Assembly (NCBI RefSeq): GCF_026625145.1
Contig: NZ_CP113088.1
Span: 1,240,001 to 1,304,000 of the forward strand
Reading direction: 5' to 3'
Length of the DNA stretch: 64,000 nucleotides
From: Lacinutrix neustonica
GTDB lineage: Bacteria; Bacteroidota; Bacteroidia; Flavobacteriales; Flavobacteriaceae
Made by a program: the position numbers and the translations under genes. How positions within the stretch are numbered: the first letter of the stretch is position 1; each line of letters opens with the position of its first letter. Of this stretch, positions 19,346 through 30,810 are shown piece by piece. The notes beneath the pieces were generated by a model, which did not search any database, was not told the origin of the DNA, and worked only from the letters and a program-made list of their open reading frames with translations.

Positions 19346-20484
19346 ATGAATAATTTAATGCAAACTATGAAAATTTTAATTATTGCGCTTCTCGTTAGTG
19401 CAACTGCAGCCTCTTGTCAAGAGACGTATCCAGATTTAGAAGATGGATTATATGCTGAAATTGTAACGAATAAAGGAACCATGGTCGCCAAATTAAACTA
19501 TGCTTTAGCACCGGTAACTGTTGCAAACTTTGTGTCGCTTGCTGAAGGGACAAATACAAAGGTAGATTCTATCTATAAAGGAAAAAAATTCTATAACGGT
19601 GTTACATTTCATCGTGTCATTGATGGATTTATGATTCAAGGTGGTGATCCAACTGCTACAGGTGGTGGTAATCCAGGGTACCGTTTTAAAGATGAAATAA
19701 ACAGTGCGAAACACGATAAACCTGGGGTGCTATCTATGGCTAATTCGGACCTGCTACCAACGGATCTCAGTTTTTCATAACAGAAGTGGCTACACCAAAT
19801 TTAGATCCTAAACACACCGTTTTTGGAGAATTAGTTATTGGGTTAAATGTTCAAGATTCTATTTCTAACGTTAAGGTATTACAGCCTAGAGTTAAAGATA
19901 AGCCGGAGGCGGATGTCGTTATGGAAGAAGTAAACATTATTAGAAAAGGTGCAGAAGCCAAAGCATTTAATGCCCCTAAAGTTTTCGATGATTATTTTGT
20001 AGAATTGGAAGAAGAGACTAAAAAGCAAGAGGCATTACTTGAGGCTTCACGTGAAAAATTTATAAAAGATAATGAAAATTTAGAAGGAGAAGTCATTCGT
20101 TTACCTTCAGGGGTTGTAATGATTAAAACGAAAGAAGGCACTGGTGTTGTGCCAACACCTCAACAACAAGTATTAATTGACTACGCGGGCTACTTAGAAG
20201 ATGGTACTTTATTTGATACCAGTTGGGCATCTGCTGCTAAAGACGCTGGAAAATATGATGAAAACAGAGATAAGAGTGGTGGCTATAAACCATTTCCTAC
20301 AATATACAGCACTAGGGCGCGTCTAGCACCTGGATTTAGAGAAGCGATGTTGAATATGAAAGTTGGTGAAAAAGCTAGAATATTTATTCCTTCATTTTTA
20401 GGGTATGGCAGTAGAGATTATGGGCCAATTCCTGGGAATTCAAACTTGATCTTTGATATTGAAATTGTAGATCTTGTTAAATAG
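19346..20484 (+). CDS. Cyclophilin-FKBP fusion prolyl isomerase lipoprotein, one frameshift
   Basis: A repaired length of 379 residues from ATG 19346. In-frame ATGs at 19358 and 19367 also exist, and 19367 gives the neatest lipoprotein signal (MKILIIALLVSATAASC). The cyclophilin domain shows VTVANFVSLAEGT and FHRVIDGFMIQGGDPTATG. The frame breaks at 19745-19748, where TCGG is seen and TC(N)GG restores ANSGPATNGSQFFITEVA. The C-terminal FKBP domain has VLIDYAGYLEDGTLFDTS and GFREAMLNMKVGEKARIFIP. It is probably a periplasmic or outer-membrane foldase in the gldI operon. Confidence 0.9.
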
Positions 20485-20503
20485 ATAAGCAACTTATTAT
20501 TAA

Positions 20504-20540
20504 TAAAAAAAGCCTTCAAAATAAATTTTGAAGGCTTTTT
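20504..20540. terminator. Bidirectional terminator between the prolyl isomerase and pepD genes
   Basis: AAAAAAGCCTTCAAAA pairs with TTTTGAAGGCTTTTTT around a TAAA loop. It serves the two converging genes on either side. Confidence 0.85.
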
Positions 20541-20557
20541 TACTTGTATGACATTCC

Positions 20558-22018
20558 TTATTTTTTTGGAATGTTTTTGAGAATTTCTAGAACAAATGCC
20601 CAGTATTTTTTTGCTGAAGAGATACTCGCTCGTTCATCCGGTGAATGCGCCCCTCTAATGGTAGGCCCAAAACTTATCATTTCCATGTCCGGATAATTAC
20701 TTCCTAAAATGCCACATTCCGAGACCTGCATGACAAGCGGCTACATGTGCTGGCTCCCCATTAATCTTTTCATATAAACTACTTAATACTTTTAAAATAG
20801 AAGCGTCCATGTTTGGTGTCCAGCCCGGATAATCCCCAGAAAACTCAACTTCACAACCTGTCAATTCAAAAGTCGCACGCAAAGTGTTTGCTAAATCCAT
20901 TTTAGAACTGTCTACCGATGATCGTGTTAAACAGCCTATTTTTATGTCACCTTCTTTTACAATAACTCTAGCTACATTATTAGAGGTTTCCACTAAATCA
21001 GGAATATCGGCACTCATTCTATATACCCCATTTACAGCAGCATATAAAGCACGTGTTAGGCCTTCTTGAACACCCAAATCCATTATTTTATCAGGTGTTT
21101 CCGTTTTTGAAACCACTATTTCTAAATCGGTTCTAGAGTTTTTAATTCACTCTTTATGATTTCAGCCAATTGACTCATTGCAGCATTAAACACAGCGTCA
21201 TTTACAGTATCTATAGCAACAATCGCTTTACTTTCTCTAGGTATCGCGTTACGCAAACTTCCCCCATCAATTTCTGAAATACGTAATCCAAAATTCTCAA
21301 AACCATCAAACAACAGTCGGTTCATAATTTTATTAGCATTACCCAATCCTTTATGAATATCCATCCCCGAATGCCCGCCTTGCAAACCTTTAATCTTAAT
21401 TTCATACCCCAATTTAAACTCAGGCGTTTCTTCCTCATTGTATGCTCTTGTTGCTGTTACATCAATACCGCCTGCGCAACCTACTCCTATTTCATCATCT
21501 TCTTCTGTATCTAAATTTAATAGAATACCGCCGGATAACAAACCGCCTTTTAAACCCATAGCACCAGTCATCCCCGTTTCTTCATCAATAGTAAATAAAG
21601 CTTCTATGGCTGGGTGTTCAATGTCTTTACTTTCTAAAAGAGCCATAATGGTTGCCACTCCTAGTCCATTATCGGCACCTAAGGTTGTGCCTTTTGCACG
21701 AACCCAATCTCCATCAACATACATCTCTATGCCTTGGGTATCAAAATCAAAAGTAGTTTCTGCATTTTTTTGATGAACCATATCTAAATGGGATTGCATC
21801 ACAATGGTTACTCTATCTTCCATCCCCGCTGTCGCCGGTTTTTTTATAATCACATTCCCTACCTCATCTTCAAACACTTCTAAACCTAGTTTACTACCAA
21901 AGTCTTTCATAAAAGAAATAACACGCGCTTCTTTTTTGGATGCTCTTGGTACCGCATTTAAATCTGCAAACTTATTCCACAATGGTTTAGGCTCTAAACT
22001 TCTTATTTCTGAATTCAT
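20558..22018 (-). CDS. pepD: Aminoacyl-histidine dipeptidase PepD (M20), two frameshifts
   Basis: A repaired length of 486 residues. PepD hydrolyses Xaa-His dipeptides such as carnosine using two zinc ions. Metal-site motifs are MQSHLDMVHQKN, GTTLGADNGLGVA, FTIDEETGMTGA and NLDTEEDDEI, and a late EVEFSGDYPGW region is also present. Lesion 1 lies at 21127-21130, where TCGG is seen and TC(N)GG joins ELKTLEP to DLEIVVSKTE. Lesion 2 lies at 20719-20724, where CCGAGA is seen and CCAGA restores AGLECGILGSNYPDMEM. The end is VLEILKNIPKK. It converges with the prolyl isomerase gene. Confidence 0.93.
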
Positions 22019-22091
22019 TTTCTGTGTTTTTAGTTTTACAAAGGTAATTATTCAGTAGTCATTTTTGTAAACATTTACTTAAATTTGAAAT

Positions 22092-23160
22092 ATGTTTAAA
22101 AACAAAAAACAAATCATTGCTCTTGCTATTATTCCAGCATTTATAGTGGTAAAGATTTTAGCACAATTCCCCGCATTTATTGAAACCTATTATAGTAATG
22201 GTCTATATCCTATACTGTCAAAAATGCTGCGCTATTGTTTGGGGTGGCTTCCTTTTTCTTTTGGTGATTTTGTATACTCCTTTGCAATTATCTACAGCAT
22301 AAGATGGCTTATTATTAATCGAAAACGAGCCGCTAAGGATTTCAAAAACTGGAGCATTGATATTCTTGCAGCCGTGTCTATTGTATATGTTGCGTTTCAT
22401 TTGTTTTGGGCCATGAATTATTACCGCTTACCACTGCACCAAAATCTAAATTTAGACCCGGAATACACTACGGAGGCATTGATTGCTGTCTCAGAGAAGC
22501 TCATCGCAAAATCGAATACTCTGCATCTTCAAATTGTTGGTCACGACAGTATGAAAGTTGAATTTCCATACACTAAAAATGAGGTTATTAACAAAACGCC
22601 CTTAGGATATAAAGCTTTGGAAGAAGACTTTCCCCATTTAGAATACAAAGGTAAAAGCATTAAAAAATCATTACTGAGTTGGCCTCTAACATATATGGGA
22701 TTTAGTGGCTATTTAAATCCGTTAACCAACGAAGCGCATGTCAATAGTTTCATTCCTATATTTAAAATTGCCACCACTGCCTCGCATGAAGTCGCACACG
22801 AATTAGGCTATGCTGCAGAGAACGAAGCCAATTTTATAGCCTGTTTAGCAGCCACTAGTCATGAAGATATTTATTTCAATTATTCACGGTTACACGTTTG
22901 GTTTACGCCATTGTTTACATGAAATATACCGAAGAGATCCAGAAGAATATGAGCGGTTAGTGACCACCATAAATCCTGGTATATTAAAAAATTATCAGGA
23001 AGTTCGTGATTTTTGGGAATCAAGGAGTAATCCTATTGAGCCCCTGTTTCAATCTACTTATAATGGCTTTTTAATAGCAAACAATCAAACAGATGGGATG
23101 AAGAGTTACAGCTATGTTGTGGCCTTATTGGTTAACTATTTTAAAAACAAATCACTCTAA
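22092..23160 (+). CDS. DUF3810 membrane protein with HExxH motif, one frameshift
   Basis: A repaired length of 355 residues. The N-terminal third has three membrane helices. The C-terminal domain carries ATTASHEVAHELGYAAENEANF, a zinc-peptidase-like HExxH plus downstream Glu pattern, so a membrane-bound metalloprotease is plausible but unproven. The frame breaks at 22884-22889, where TCACGG is seen and TCAGG restores YSGYTFGLRHCLHEIYR. The end is SYSYVVALLVNYFK. It is divergent from pepD. Confidence 0.85.
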
Positions 23161-23327
23161 CGCAGTACTCACAAAAATATTAAAACACTAGTATTTTTTT
23201 TATCTCCAAGTTTCATAACTAAATTTCAATGCCTAAAATGAGCTTAAAAAGTTAAAAACTAACAATCGTTTGTTTTGAAGCGCATCTAATTATTATATTT
23301 AACAACTAAATCCTTTTAAATCAACCC

Positions 23328-26300
23328 ATGACCAAAAAACTTATAGTATTCAGTTGTTTTTTGTGCAGTTTATTAAGTCTTGCACAAGAACACATTCCTA
23401 AAAATGACGGTGTAAAAACCATTCACTCCAATTTCACAGCCTTTAAAAACGCCAAAATTCATATCTCACCTAACCAGGTGATAGAAAATGGGACTTTACT
23501 TATAAAAGATGGTAAAGTGGTCTCTGTTGGCACAGCTGTATCCATTCCAAAAAATTGTTTAGTAAACGATTTGTCCGGAAAAAGTATTTATCCGTCGTTT
23601 ATAGATATCTACTCTACATTTGGTATTAAAAAAATAGAGCCCCCAAGTGGCGATTCAAAAAGCCCTCAATATGATGCCTCTCGTGAAGGCTTTTATTGGA
23701 ATGACCACATGAGAGCAGATCAAAATGCCTTAGACCACTTTGAGTATGATGACAAGGAAGCCGAGACACTTCGCAAAGCAGGTTTTGGCGTGGTGAACAC
23801 ACATATTGAAGATGGTATTGTTCGTGGTACGGGTACTTTAATAGCTTTAAATTCTGAAGATAGCGATGCCAAAAGAATCCTTTCTGCAAGCTCAGCGCAA
23901 TATTTAGGAACCAGTAAAAGTAAAACATCAAGACAATCTTATCCCAATTCTATCATGGGTGCTTTTGCTTTACTACGTCAAGTAAATATGGATGCCGATT
24001 GGTATGCTTCGGGAAATATAAAAGAAAAAGACCGTGCCTTAGAAGCCTTTATTGCGAATAGGAACATGGTTCAAATTATTGAAGCGGGCAGTAAAATGAA
24101 TGCACTTCGATTGGATAAAATTGGAGATCAGGTTAATACACAATATGTATTTGTTGGTGGTGGTGATGAGTATGAATACATAAAAGACATTAAGGCAACT
24201 AAAGGGAGCTTTATTATACCCTTGAATTTTCCTGATGCTTATGATATGGAAAATCCTTTTTTAGCCAGTTCTATTCAATTAGATGAATTAAGAGAGTGGA
24301 ATCAAAAACCTTCGAACCCTAAAATCTTAGCCGATAATAATGTTCCTTTTGCCTTGTCAACCTACAAGCTGAAAGACTCTAAAGATTTCATGGCTAACCT
24401 TCGTAAAGCCATAGAAGCAGGGCTATCGAAAGAAAAAGCACTAGCGGCATTAACCACCGTGCCCGCGCAAATCATTGGTAAAAGTACGCTTTTAGGTACA
24501 TTAAATACTGGTGCTTATGCTAATTTTCTAGTGACTTCAGGCGATTTGTTCGATAAAAAAACAATTATTTATCAAAACTGGGTGACTGGTATTAAAAACG
24601 AGTTAGTTGCAATAGACACTAAAGATATTCGAGGGGATTATTCGTTTAACTTAGGAACCACAGCGTATGAATTAACCATTAAAGGTGAACTAGAAAAATT
24701 AAAATCTGAAGTTAAAGCAGACAACAAAAAATTAGGTTCAAAAATTAGCCTTGAAGGCGATTGGTTAAATCTCACCTTCTCTACAATAGACACCACCAAA
24801 CACCAATTTATTAGATTGGTTTCTAATGTAGATAATACGACTAGTTTTAGCGGAAAAGCGTATCTCCCTAACGGAAATCAAACCTCTTTTATCGCAAAAA
24901 AAACCGAAAAAGTCAACGCTTCGGAAGATAAAAAGGAAGACAAAAAAGAAGAGAACGATGAAGATGAGCAGGAAGCATTTTTGGAAGCCAAAAGTTTCTA
25001 TCCCGTAACGTTTCCCAACATGGCTTACGGCTTTAAAACCTTACCACAGCAAGAAACTTTGCTTTTTAAAAACGTCACGGTATGGACTAATGAAAAGGAA
25101 GGCATTATTAAAAATACCGATGTATTGATTAAGGGCGGGAAAATTTCAAAAATTGGCGAAAACCTCAATGCTTCTGATGCTAAAATTATTGATGGTAAAG
25201 GCAAACATTTAACATCCGGTATTATTGACGAGCATGCACACATTGCAACGGCTTCGGTAAACGAATCTGGTCATAATTCTACAGCTGAGGTCACACAAGA
25301 AGATGTTATTGACCCGGAGGACATTAATATTTATCGCAATCCGGCTGGAGGTGTTACTTCTATTCAAATTTTACATGGTTCTGCGAATCCCATTGGTGGT
25401 CGCTCTGCCATTATTAAATTAAAATGGGGAGAATCTGCCGATCATTTACTGTATAAAGACATGCCGAAGTTCATCAAATTTGCACTCGGTGAAAACGTGA
25501 AGCAGAGTAACTGGGGAGCCAACAACACCATACGATTCCCACAAACAAGAATGGGAGTTGAGCAAGTGTACATCGATTATTTTCAACGTGCAAAAGAATA
25601 TGATGCCTTGAAGAAAAGTGGGAAGCCCTATCGTAAAGATGTAGAGATGGAAACCCTTGCTGAAATTTTAAATAAAGAGCGTTTTATTAGTTGTCACTCA
25701 TATATTCAAAGTGAGATTAATATGTTAATGAAGGTAGCAGAGCAGTTTAATTTTAACATTAATACGTTTACACACATTTTAGAAGGCTATAAAGTGGCCG
25801 ATAAAATGAAAGCACATGGTGTTGGAGGGTCAACCTTTAGTGATTGGTGGGCCTATAAATATGAAGTAAACGATGCGATTCCATATAACGCTGCCATCAT
25901 GCATAATGCAGGAGTCACCGTCGCCATAAATAGTGACGACAGTGAGATGTCAAGACGACTAAATCAAGAAGCTGCCAAGTCTGTGAAATACGGAAATATT
26001 AGTGAAGAAGAGGCTTGGAAGTTTGTCACTTTAAACCCTGCGAAGTTATTACACATTGATGATCGTGTGGGAAGTATTAAAGTTGGGAAAGATGCCGATG
26101 TCGTATTATGGAGCGACCACCCCCTATCTATTTATGCTAAAGCAGAAAAAACGATTATCGAAGGGGTTACTTATTTTGATATTGATCGTGATAAACAATT
26201 GCGTGTGTCTATTGAGAAAGAAAAAAATGAATTAACGAATTTAATGCTGCAGGCTAAAAACAAGGGGTTAAAAACAAAGCCTATAGAAAAGAAAGAAAAA

Positions 26301-26330
26301 CAACACTTTCACTGCGACACAAACTTTTAG
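23328..26330 (+). CDS. Large secreted amidohydrolase with two amidohydrolase-like halves
   Basis: 1000 residues with a signal peptide (LIVFSCFLCSLLSLAQ). The N-terminal half resembles an amidohydrolase/imidazolonepropionase composite but has IYPSFIDIYSTFG where the metal-binding HxH should be, so it is probably catalytically silent. A charged EDKKEDKKEENDEDEQ linker follows. The C-terminal half has a true metal site, TSGIIDEHAHIA, with later His and Asp in SCHSYIQSEIN, FTHILEGYKV and INSDDSEMSRR. The gene is 46 bases before a second, shorter amidohydrolase-like gene. Substrate unknown. Intact. Confidence 0.85.
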   Translation: MTKKLIVFSCFLCSLLSLAQEHIPKNDGVKTIHSNFTAFKNAKIHISPNQVIENGTLLIKDGKVVSVGTAVSIPKNCLVNDLSGKSIYPSFIDIYSTFGIKKIEPPSGDSKSPQYDASREGFYWNDHMRADQNALDHFEYDDKEAETLRKAGFGVVNTHIEDGIVRGTGTLIALNSEDSDAKRILSASSAQYLGTSKSKTSRQSYPNSIMGAFALLRQVNMDADWYASGNIKEKDRALEAFIANRNMVQIIEAGSKMNALRLDKIGDQVNTQYVFVGGGDEYEYIKDIKATKGSFIIPLNFPDAYDMENPFLASSIQLDELREWNQKPSNPKILADNNVPFALSTYKLKDSKDFMANLRKAIEAGLSKEKALAALTTVPAQIIGKSTLLGTLNTGAYANFLVTSGDLFDKKTIIYQNWVTGIKNELVAIDTKDIRGDYSFNLGTTAYELTIKGELEKLKSEVKADNKKLGSKISLEGDWLNLTFSTIDTTKHQFIRLVSNVDNTTSFSGKAYLPNGNQTSFIAKKTEKVNASEDKKEDKKEENDEDEQEAFLEAKSFYPVTFPNMAYGFKTLPQQETLLFKNVTVWTNEKEGIIKNTDVLIKGGKISKIGENLNASDAKIIDGKGKHLTSGIIDEHAHIATASVNESGHNSTAEVTQEDVIDPEDINIYRNPAGGVTSIQILHGSANPIGGRSAIIKLKWGESADHLLYKDMPKFIKFALGENVKQSNWGANNTIRFPQTRMGVEQVYIDYFQRAKEYDALKKSGKPYRKDVEMETLAEILNKERFISCHSYIQSEINMLMKVAEQFNFNINTFTHILEGYKVADKMKAHGVGGSTFSDWWAYKYEVNDAIPYNAAIMHNAGVTVAINSDDSEMSRRLNQEAAKSVKYGNISEEEAWKFVTLNPAKLLHIDDRVGSIKVGKDADVVLWSDHPLSIYAKAEKTIIEGVTYFDIDRDKQLRVSIEKEKNELTNLMLQAKNKGLKTKPIEKKEKQHFHCDTNF

Positions 26331-26376
26331 TACGTAGTATTTGTCTACACGCATATAAATAAATATAATTTTCAAA

Positions 26377-27681
26377 ATGAAAAATTTAAAACATAAAATA
26401 CTTGGTTTTGCTTTACTACTTTCCATGGTAGTTTTCGCACAACAAACACCCGCACCAAAGCAAAAAAAGGACATTGCTATTTTTGGAGCGACCGCTCATA
26501 TTGGTGATGGCACGGTGATAGAAAACAGCTGTTTGATTATTAAAGACGGAAAAATCGCAACTATTGCCAGTGCGGAACAAGTGAAATTTAATGTAAAGGG
26601 TATGGACATTATTACGGCAACTGGCCAACATATTTATCCAGGTTTCATTGCTCCAAATTCGACATTAGGTTTGGTAGAAGTCGATGCCGTTCGAGCGTCC
26701 AATGATGCCGATGAAGTGGGTGCAATGAACCCACATATTCGCAGTTTAATTGCTTATAACACAGAATCTAAAATTGTAGAATCAATGCGGCCAAACGGTG
26801 TATTGATGGGACAGATTACACCTCGTGGCGGCCGTCTTTCGGGTACATCCTCTATTGTACAATTTGATGCATGGAATTGGGAAGATGCCGTCATTAAAGA
26901 AGATGATGGTATTCATATGAACTGGCCCCGTGCCTTTACTCGTGGCCGCTGGTGGTTAGGGGAACCCTCTAACTTAAAAGTTAACAAAGAATACAGTAAA
27001 CAAGTGGACAATGTGACGGCTTATTTTAACGAAAGTAAAGCCTATCAGGCTGGTGATAAATCACCCAAACACCTCCCATTTGAAGCATTACAGGGTTTAT
27101 TTGATGGTTCTAAAAAATTATATGTGCATGTGAATTCTGAAAAAGGCATTACCGACGCTATTACTTTTGTTAAAGAAAACGGCGTTCAACATATGGTTAT
27201 TGTTGGTGGCTATGAGGCATATAAGGTGGCCAATCTGCTAAAGCACCATAACGTTCCTTTGCTATTACAACGGGTACACAGCGAACCCAATAGTGATGAC
27301 GATGATTACGATCTACCTTTTAAACAAGCCAAACAGTTAGTCGATCTTGGTATTTTAGTAGGTTTAGAAAATGCAGGAGGTATGGAGCGTATGAATGCTA
27401 GAAACTTACCTTTTCTTGCAGGTACATGTGCTGCATATGGACTAGATAAAGAACAAGCTTTAAGCCTGATTACCTTAAATACGGCTAAGATATTAGGTAT
27501 TGAAAATCAGGTTGGCTCTCTTGAAGTTGGTAAAGATGCTACCCTTTTTATAAGTGAAGGGGATGCATTAGATATGCGTACCAACAAATTGACCAAAGCT
27601 TTTATCCAAGGGCGCGATATTAGTTTAGAATCGCACCAAACCGAATTATACAAACGTTATTCTAATAAATATAAGCAATAG
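26377..27681 (+). CDS. Amidohydrolase-like secreted protein lacking the HxH motif
   Basis: 434 residues with a signal peptide (ILGFALLLSMVVFAQ). The start of the amidohydrolase fold is recognisable (GATAHIGDGTVIENSCLIIKDG and VGSLEVGKDATLFI near the end), but the metal ligand HxH after the first strand is replaced by YPGFIAPNSTLG, as in the N-terminal half of the upstream 1000-residue protein. It may be a non-catalytic partner or scaffold of that enzyme. Same strand, 46-base gap, very likely one operon, and followed by a strong terminator. Confidence 0.82.
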   Translation: MKNLKHKILGFALLLSMVVFAQQTPAPKQKKDIAIFGATAHIGDGTVIENSCLIIKDGKIATIASAEQVKFNVKGMDIITATGQHIYPGFIAPNSTLGLVEVDAVRASNDADEVGAMNPHIRSLIAYNTESKIVESMRPNGVLMGQITPRGGRLSGTSSIVQFDAWNWEDAVIKEDDGIHMNWPRAFTRGRWWLGEPSNLKVNKEYSKQVDNVTAYFNESKAYQAGDKSPKHLPFEALQGLFDGSKKLYVHVNSEKGITDAITFVKENGVQHMVIVGGYEAYKVANLLKHHNVPLLLQRVHSEPNSDDDDYDLPFKQAKQLVDLGILVGLENAGGMERMNARNLPFLAGTCAAYGLDKEQALSLITLNTAKILGIENQVGSLEVGKDATLFISEGDALDMRTNKLTKAFIQGRDISLESHQTELYKRYSNKYKQ

Positions 27682-27700
27682 AATCTCTTTTTTTATTCAT

Positions 27701-27739
27701 AAAAAGGCGAGCAATCATTATCAGGACTGCTCGCCTTTT
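27701..27739 (+). terminator. Intrinsic terminator after the amidohydrolase operon
   Basis: AAAAAGGCGAGCA pairs with TGCTCGCCTTTT around a 14-base loop, 19 bases after the stop. Confidence 0.85.
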
Positions 27740-27883
27740 CTTATAAGATGTATAGGCTTTATGGTTTGCATGACGCTACTATTTAAATTACAACTATCAT
27801 TAAAAGATGCTTTTCATATATAATGGCTCCGAAATTTTTAGTTCAGTCGTTAACTAGAAACACGTTTTACAATTTATTACTGT

Positions 27884-27891
27884 AAATTTGC
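27884..27891 (+). promoter_or_regulatory. TAnnTTTG promoter element upstream of the RNA methyltransferase
   Basis: TAAATTTG matches the Bacteroidetes -7 consensus and ends 19 bases before the ATG at 27911. A clear -33 TTG is not visible at the expected distance. Confidence 0.55.
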
Positions 27892-27910
27892 GCTAAACGA
27901 TATTTAAATA

Positions 27911-28709
27911 ATGGTGTTTAAACAAATCTCTAGCACACAAAACGCGCTAATAAAACAGATTGTTTTATTAAAAGAAAAATCCCGTGAGCGAAAAAAAACA
28001 GGCCTGTTTATTGTAGAAGGTGCACGAGAAATACAATTGGCTTTAAAAGGAGGCTACACCCTCGAAACGCTATTGTTTTATTCTGAATTATACTCTGAAA
28101 GCACGCTGAAAAGCTTAAATACTTCAGCAGATATTATAGAAATAAATAAAGAGGTCTATCAAAAAATTGCCTATCGTGATACTACTGAAGGTATTATTGC
28201 CATAATTAAAAGCAAGAAAAACACTATTTCTGATTTAAAATTCAACAGCAAAAATCCTTTAGTTTTAGTCGCTGAAGCTCCGTGAAAAACCAGGTAATAT
28301 TGGTGCCATTTTACGTACTGCTGATGCTGCAAAGGTGGATGCTGTTATTATTGCTAATCCTAAAACGGATTTATACAACCCGAATATTGTGCGCTCTAGT
28401 GTGGGTTGTTTATTTACGAATCAAATTGCTACTGGAAGTACAACCGAAATTATTATCTTTCTTAAATCAAAAAATATTAATATTTATAGCGCTATCTTAC
28501 AAGAATCTGAAGCGTATCACGCTCAAGATTTCACAACACCAACGGCAATAGTTGTTGGTACAGAAGCCACTGGATTGAGCCAAGAATGGCGAGACGCCTC
28601 TACTCAAAATATTAGTATCCCCATGCAAGGCGCTATTGATTCCATGAATGTTTCTGTTGCTGCTGGAATTCTTATTTTTGAAGCAAAACGACAACGAAAC
28701 TTTATATAA
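27911..28709 (+). CDS. TrmH/SpoU-family RNA 2'-O-methyltransferase, one frameshift
   Basis: A repaired length of 265 residues. The N-terminal RNA-binding SpoU_sub_bind-like part (FIVEGAREIQLALKGG) is followed by the SPOUT knot methyltransferase domain: NIGAILRTADAAKVDAVII, AIVVGTEATGLSQEW and ISIPMQGAIDSMNVSVAAGI. The frame breaks at 28280-28285, where CCGTGA is seen and CCTGA restores VAEAPEKPGNIGAIL. It transfers a methyl group from SAM to a 2'-hydroxyl in rRNA or tRNA; the exact site cannot be told. Confidence 0.9.
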
Positions 28710-28752
28710 AGGAATTTCTAATAAACACCATGTCACAAACTAAAAAAAGGCT

Positions 28753-29984
28753 ATGACTCCAACAACGTTATTTTATATTATAATTGCGATTATCACCACC
28801 AACTTTATCATCGACAAGATCCTGGAGGCGCTAAATGCTAAGCACTTTAGGGATACGATTCCGAAGCTTTAAAGGATGTTTATGATACTGCCGAATACCA
28901 AAAATCTCAAGCGTATAAAAAGGCCAATTATAATTTCGGGTTAATGACTTCTAGCTTTTCTTTAGTAATCACACTGGCTTTTTTCTTTTTTGATGGTTTT
29001 GCCTGGGTTGATGCTTTGGCACGGGAATATGCTTCTAATAGTATTATGATTACACTTATTTTCTTCGGAATCATCATGCTGGGCAGTGATATTTTAACCA
29101 CACCTTTCTCCTATTACAAAACCTTTGTTATTGAAGCACGCTTTGGATTTAATAAAACGACAAAAAAGACCTTTCTTTTAGACAAACTAAAAGGTTGGCT
29201 GATGCTCATTGTTGTCGGTGGTGGATTATTAGCAGTATTGACTTGGTTTTATGAGTCTACAGGTAACATGTTTTGGATTTATGCTTGGATACTCATGACC
29301 TTCTTTACCCTTTTTATGAACCTCTTCTATTCACGATTAATTGTACCGTTATTTAATAAACAAACCCCTTTAGAAGCTAACGCACTTCAGGATGCCCTTT
29401 CTAAATATGCACAATCTGTAGGTTTTAATCTCGATAAAATTTTTGTAATTGACGGCTCAAAACGCAGTACCAAAGCCAATGCCTATTTCTCAGGATTTGG
29501 ACGCGAGAAACGCGTGACACTTTATGATACTTTGATTAATGATTTAAAGGTAGATGAAATTGTTGCTGTTTTAGCACATGAGGTGGGGCATTATAAACGC
29601 AAACACATTATTTTTAATTTGGCCGCTTCAGTAGCACTCACCGGTTTTACTTTATTTGTACTGTCGCTCTTAATTTCAAATCCAGTACTTTCTCAAGCCT
29701 TAGGTGTTGCCACTCCAAGCTTTCATATCGGTTTAATTGCTTTTGGAATTCTATATTCTCCGCTTTCTGAAATTACTGGCCTAATCATGAATTGGTTTTC
29801 ACGGAAATTCGAATACCAAGCAGACGACTATGCTAAAACGACCTATGAAGCAGAACCTATGATGCGCGCACTTAAAAAACTGTCTAAAAACAGCTTGACT
29901 AATTTAACCCCACATCCTGCTTATGTATTTATGCACTATTCGCATCCTACATTACTGGAACGCATTAACAATTTAAAAGAATAA
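28753..29984 (+). CDS. M48 family membrane metallopeptidase (Ste24-like), one frameshift
   Basis: A repaired length of 410 residues. ATG 28753 gives an N-terminal membrane helix (TTLFYIIIAIITTNFIID), typical of CAAX-protease-like M48 proteins. The frame is lost at 28861-28864, where CCGA is seen and CC(N)GA restores DTIPEALKDVYDTAEYQKS. The remainder is intact: zinc motif LAHEVGHYKRKH, downstream Glu in RKFEYQADDYAK, and several membrane helices. Probably an inner-membrane quality-control protease. Confidence 0.9.
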
Positions 29985-30100
29985 GTGGGCTGCACTTTAA
30001 ACAATTATTAAAGCCTTGGGCACTCATGATTGTTATTTGGTTACGTAAGAAGTGACGTTTTCGAGGGGGTAGCTATTAGTGCTCTAATTTAAGGGATGAA

Positions 30101-30767
30101 TTACTCTACAAAAAAATCAAAATATTGATTGCGATAGGGTTCGCCTCTTAAAGTAAAATGCCACCATTCTTGGGCGTAATTTCTAAACCCATGATCTGCC
30201 ATTACTTTTTGAAGCAGTTGTCGATTTACACGCTGTGTGGTGTTTAAGTTACTGTTTTTTATCCAAGAGGCACTACCAAAAAAATCATAAGGAGACCCCA
30301 TATCTAAAGGGATTCCGGTTTCTAAATTAGCGATTGTGATATCTAAAGTACTTCCACTGCTGTGCCTTGATTTTGAAGCTATATAGCCCTCCTTAAATAG
30401 GTTTTTCTTTTGTACATCTGGATAAAAAACACCCTTCATTAGCGTATCACGCTCCACTTTTGCCCAGCGTACAAAATGATTAACAGCAGCTTGTGGCCGG
30501 TAAGCATCATAAATCAAAATTGACAAATTTTGTTTGGCCAATTTTGTTTGTGCTTTTTTTAAAGCAGCAGCCGCTTCTAAAGTTAAAATTGCCACAGAAT
30601 TAACGTAACCATCTATAGGTGTTCCCACAAAATTATTGGTACCACAATAGCGCAGTTCGGTTTGGATGGTAGGAATAACGTCCTTGACATACACAAAACC
30701 CTCTCGGTAATTGTGCAAAACAAAAAAAGGAAGAAAGTGTTAGTAAAAAGCTATAGAAGTATCGCAT
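30101..30767 (-). CDS. D-alanyl-D-alanine dipeptidase (VanX/DdpX, M15D), one frameshift
   Basis: A repaired length of 221 residues. The M15D motifs are complete: SRHSSGSTLDITI supplies His and Asp zinc ligands, EWWHF supplies the catalytic Glu and the third ligand, and YDAYRPQAAV precedes them. The signal peptide (YFYSFLLTLSSFFCFAQ) is in another frame, joined at 30702-30707, where TCTCGG is seen and TCTGG restores AQLPEGFVYVKD. The start is ATG 30767. It would cleave D-Ala-D-Ala in the periplasm, probably for recycling; no vanHA genes are nearby. Confidence 0.9.
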
Positions 30768-30810
30768 AAAACCATTTTATATGCTAATTTAGAAAAAAAT
30801 TTAATGACCT

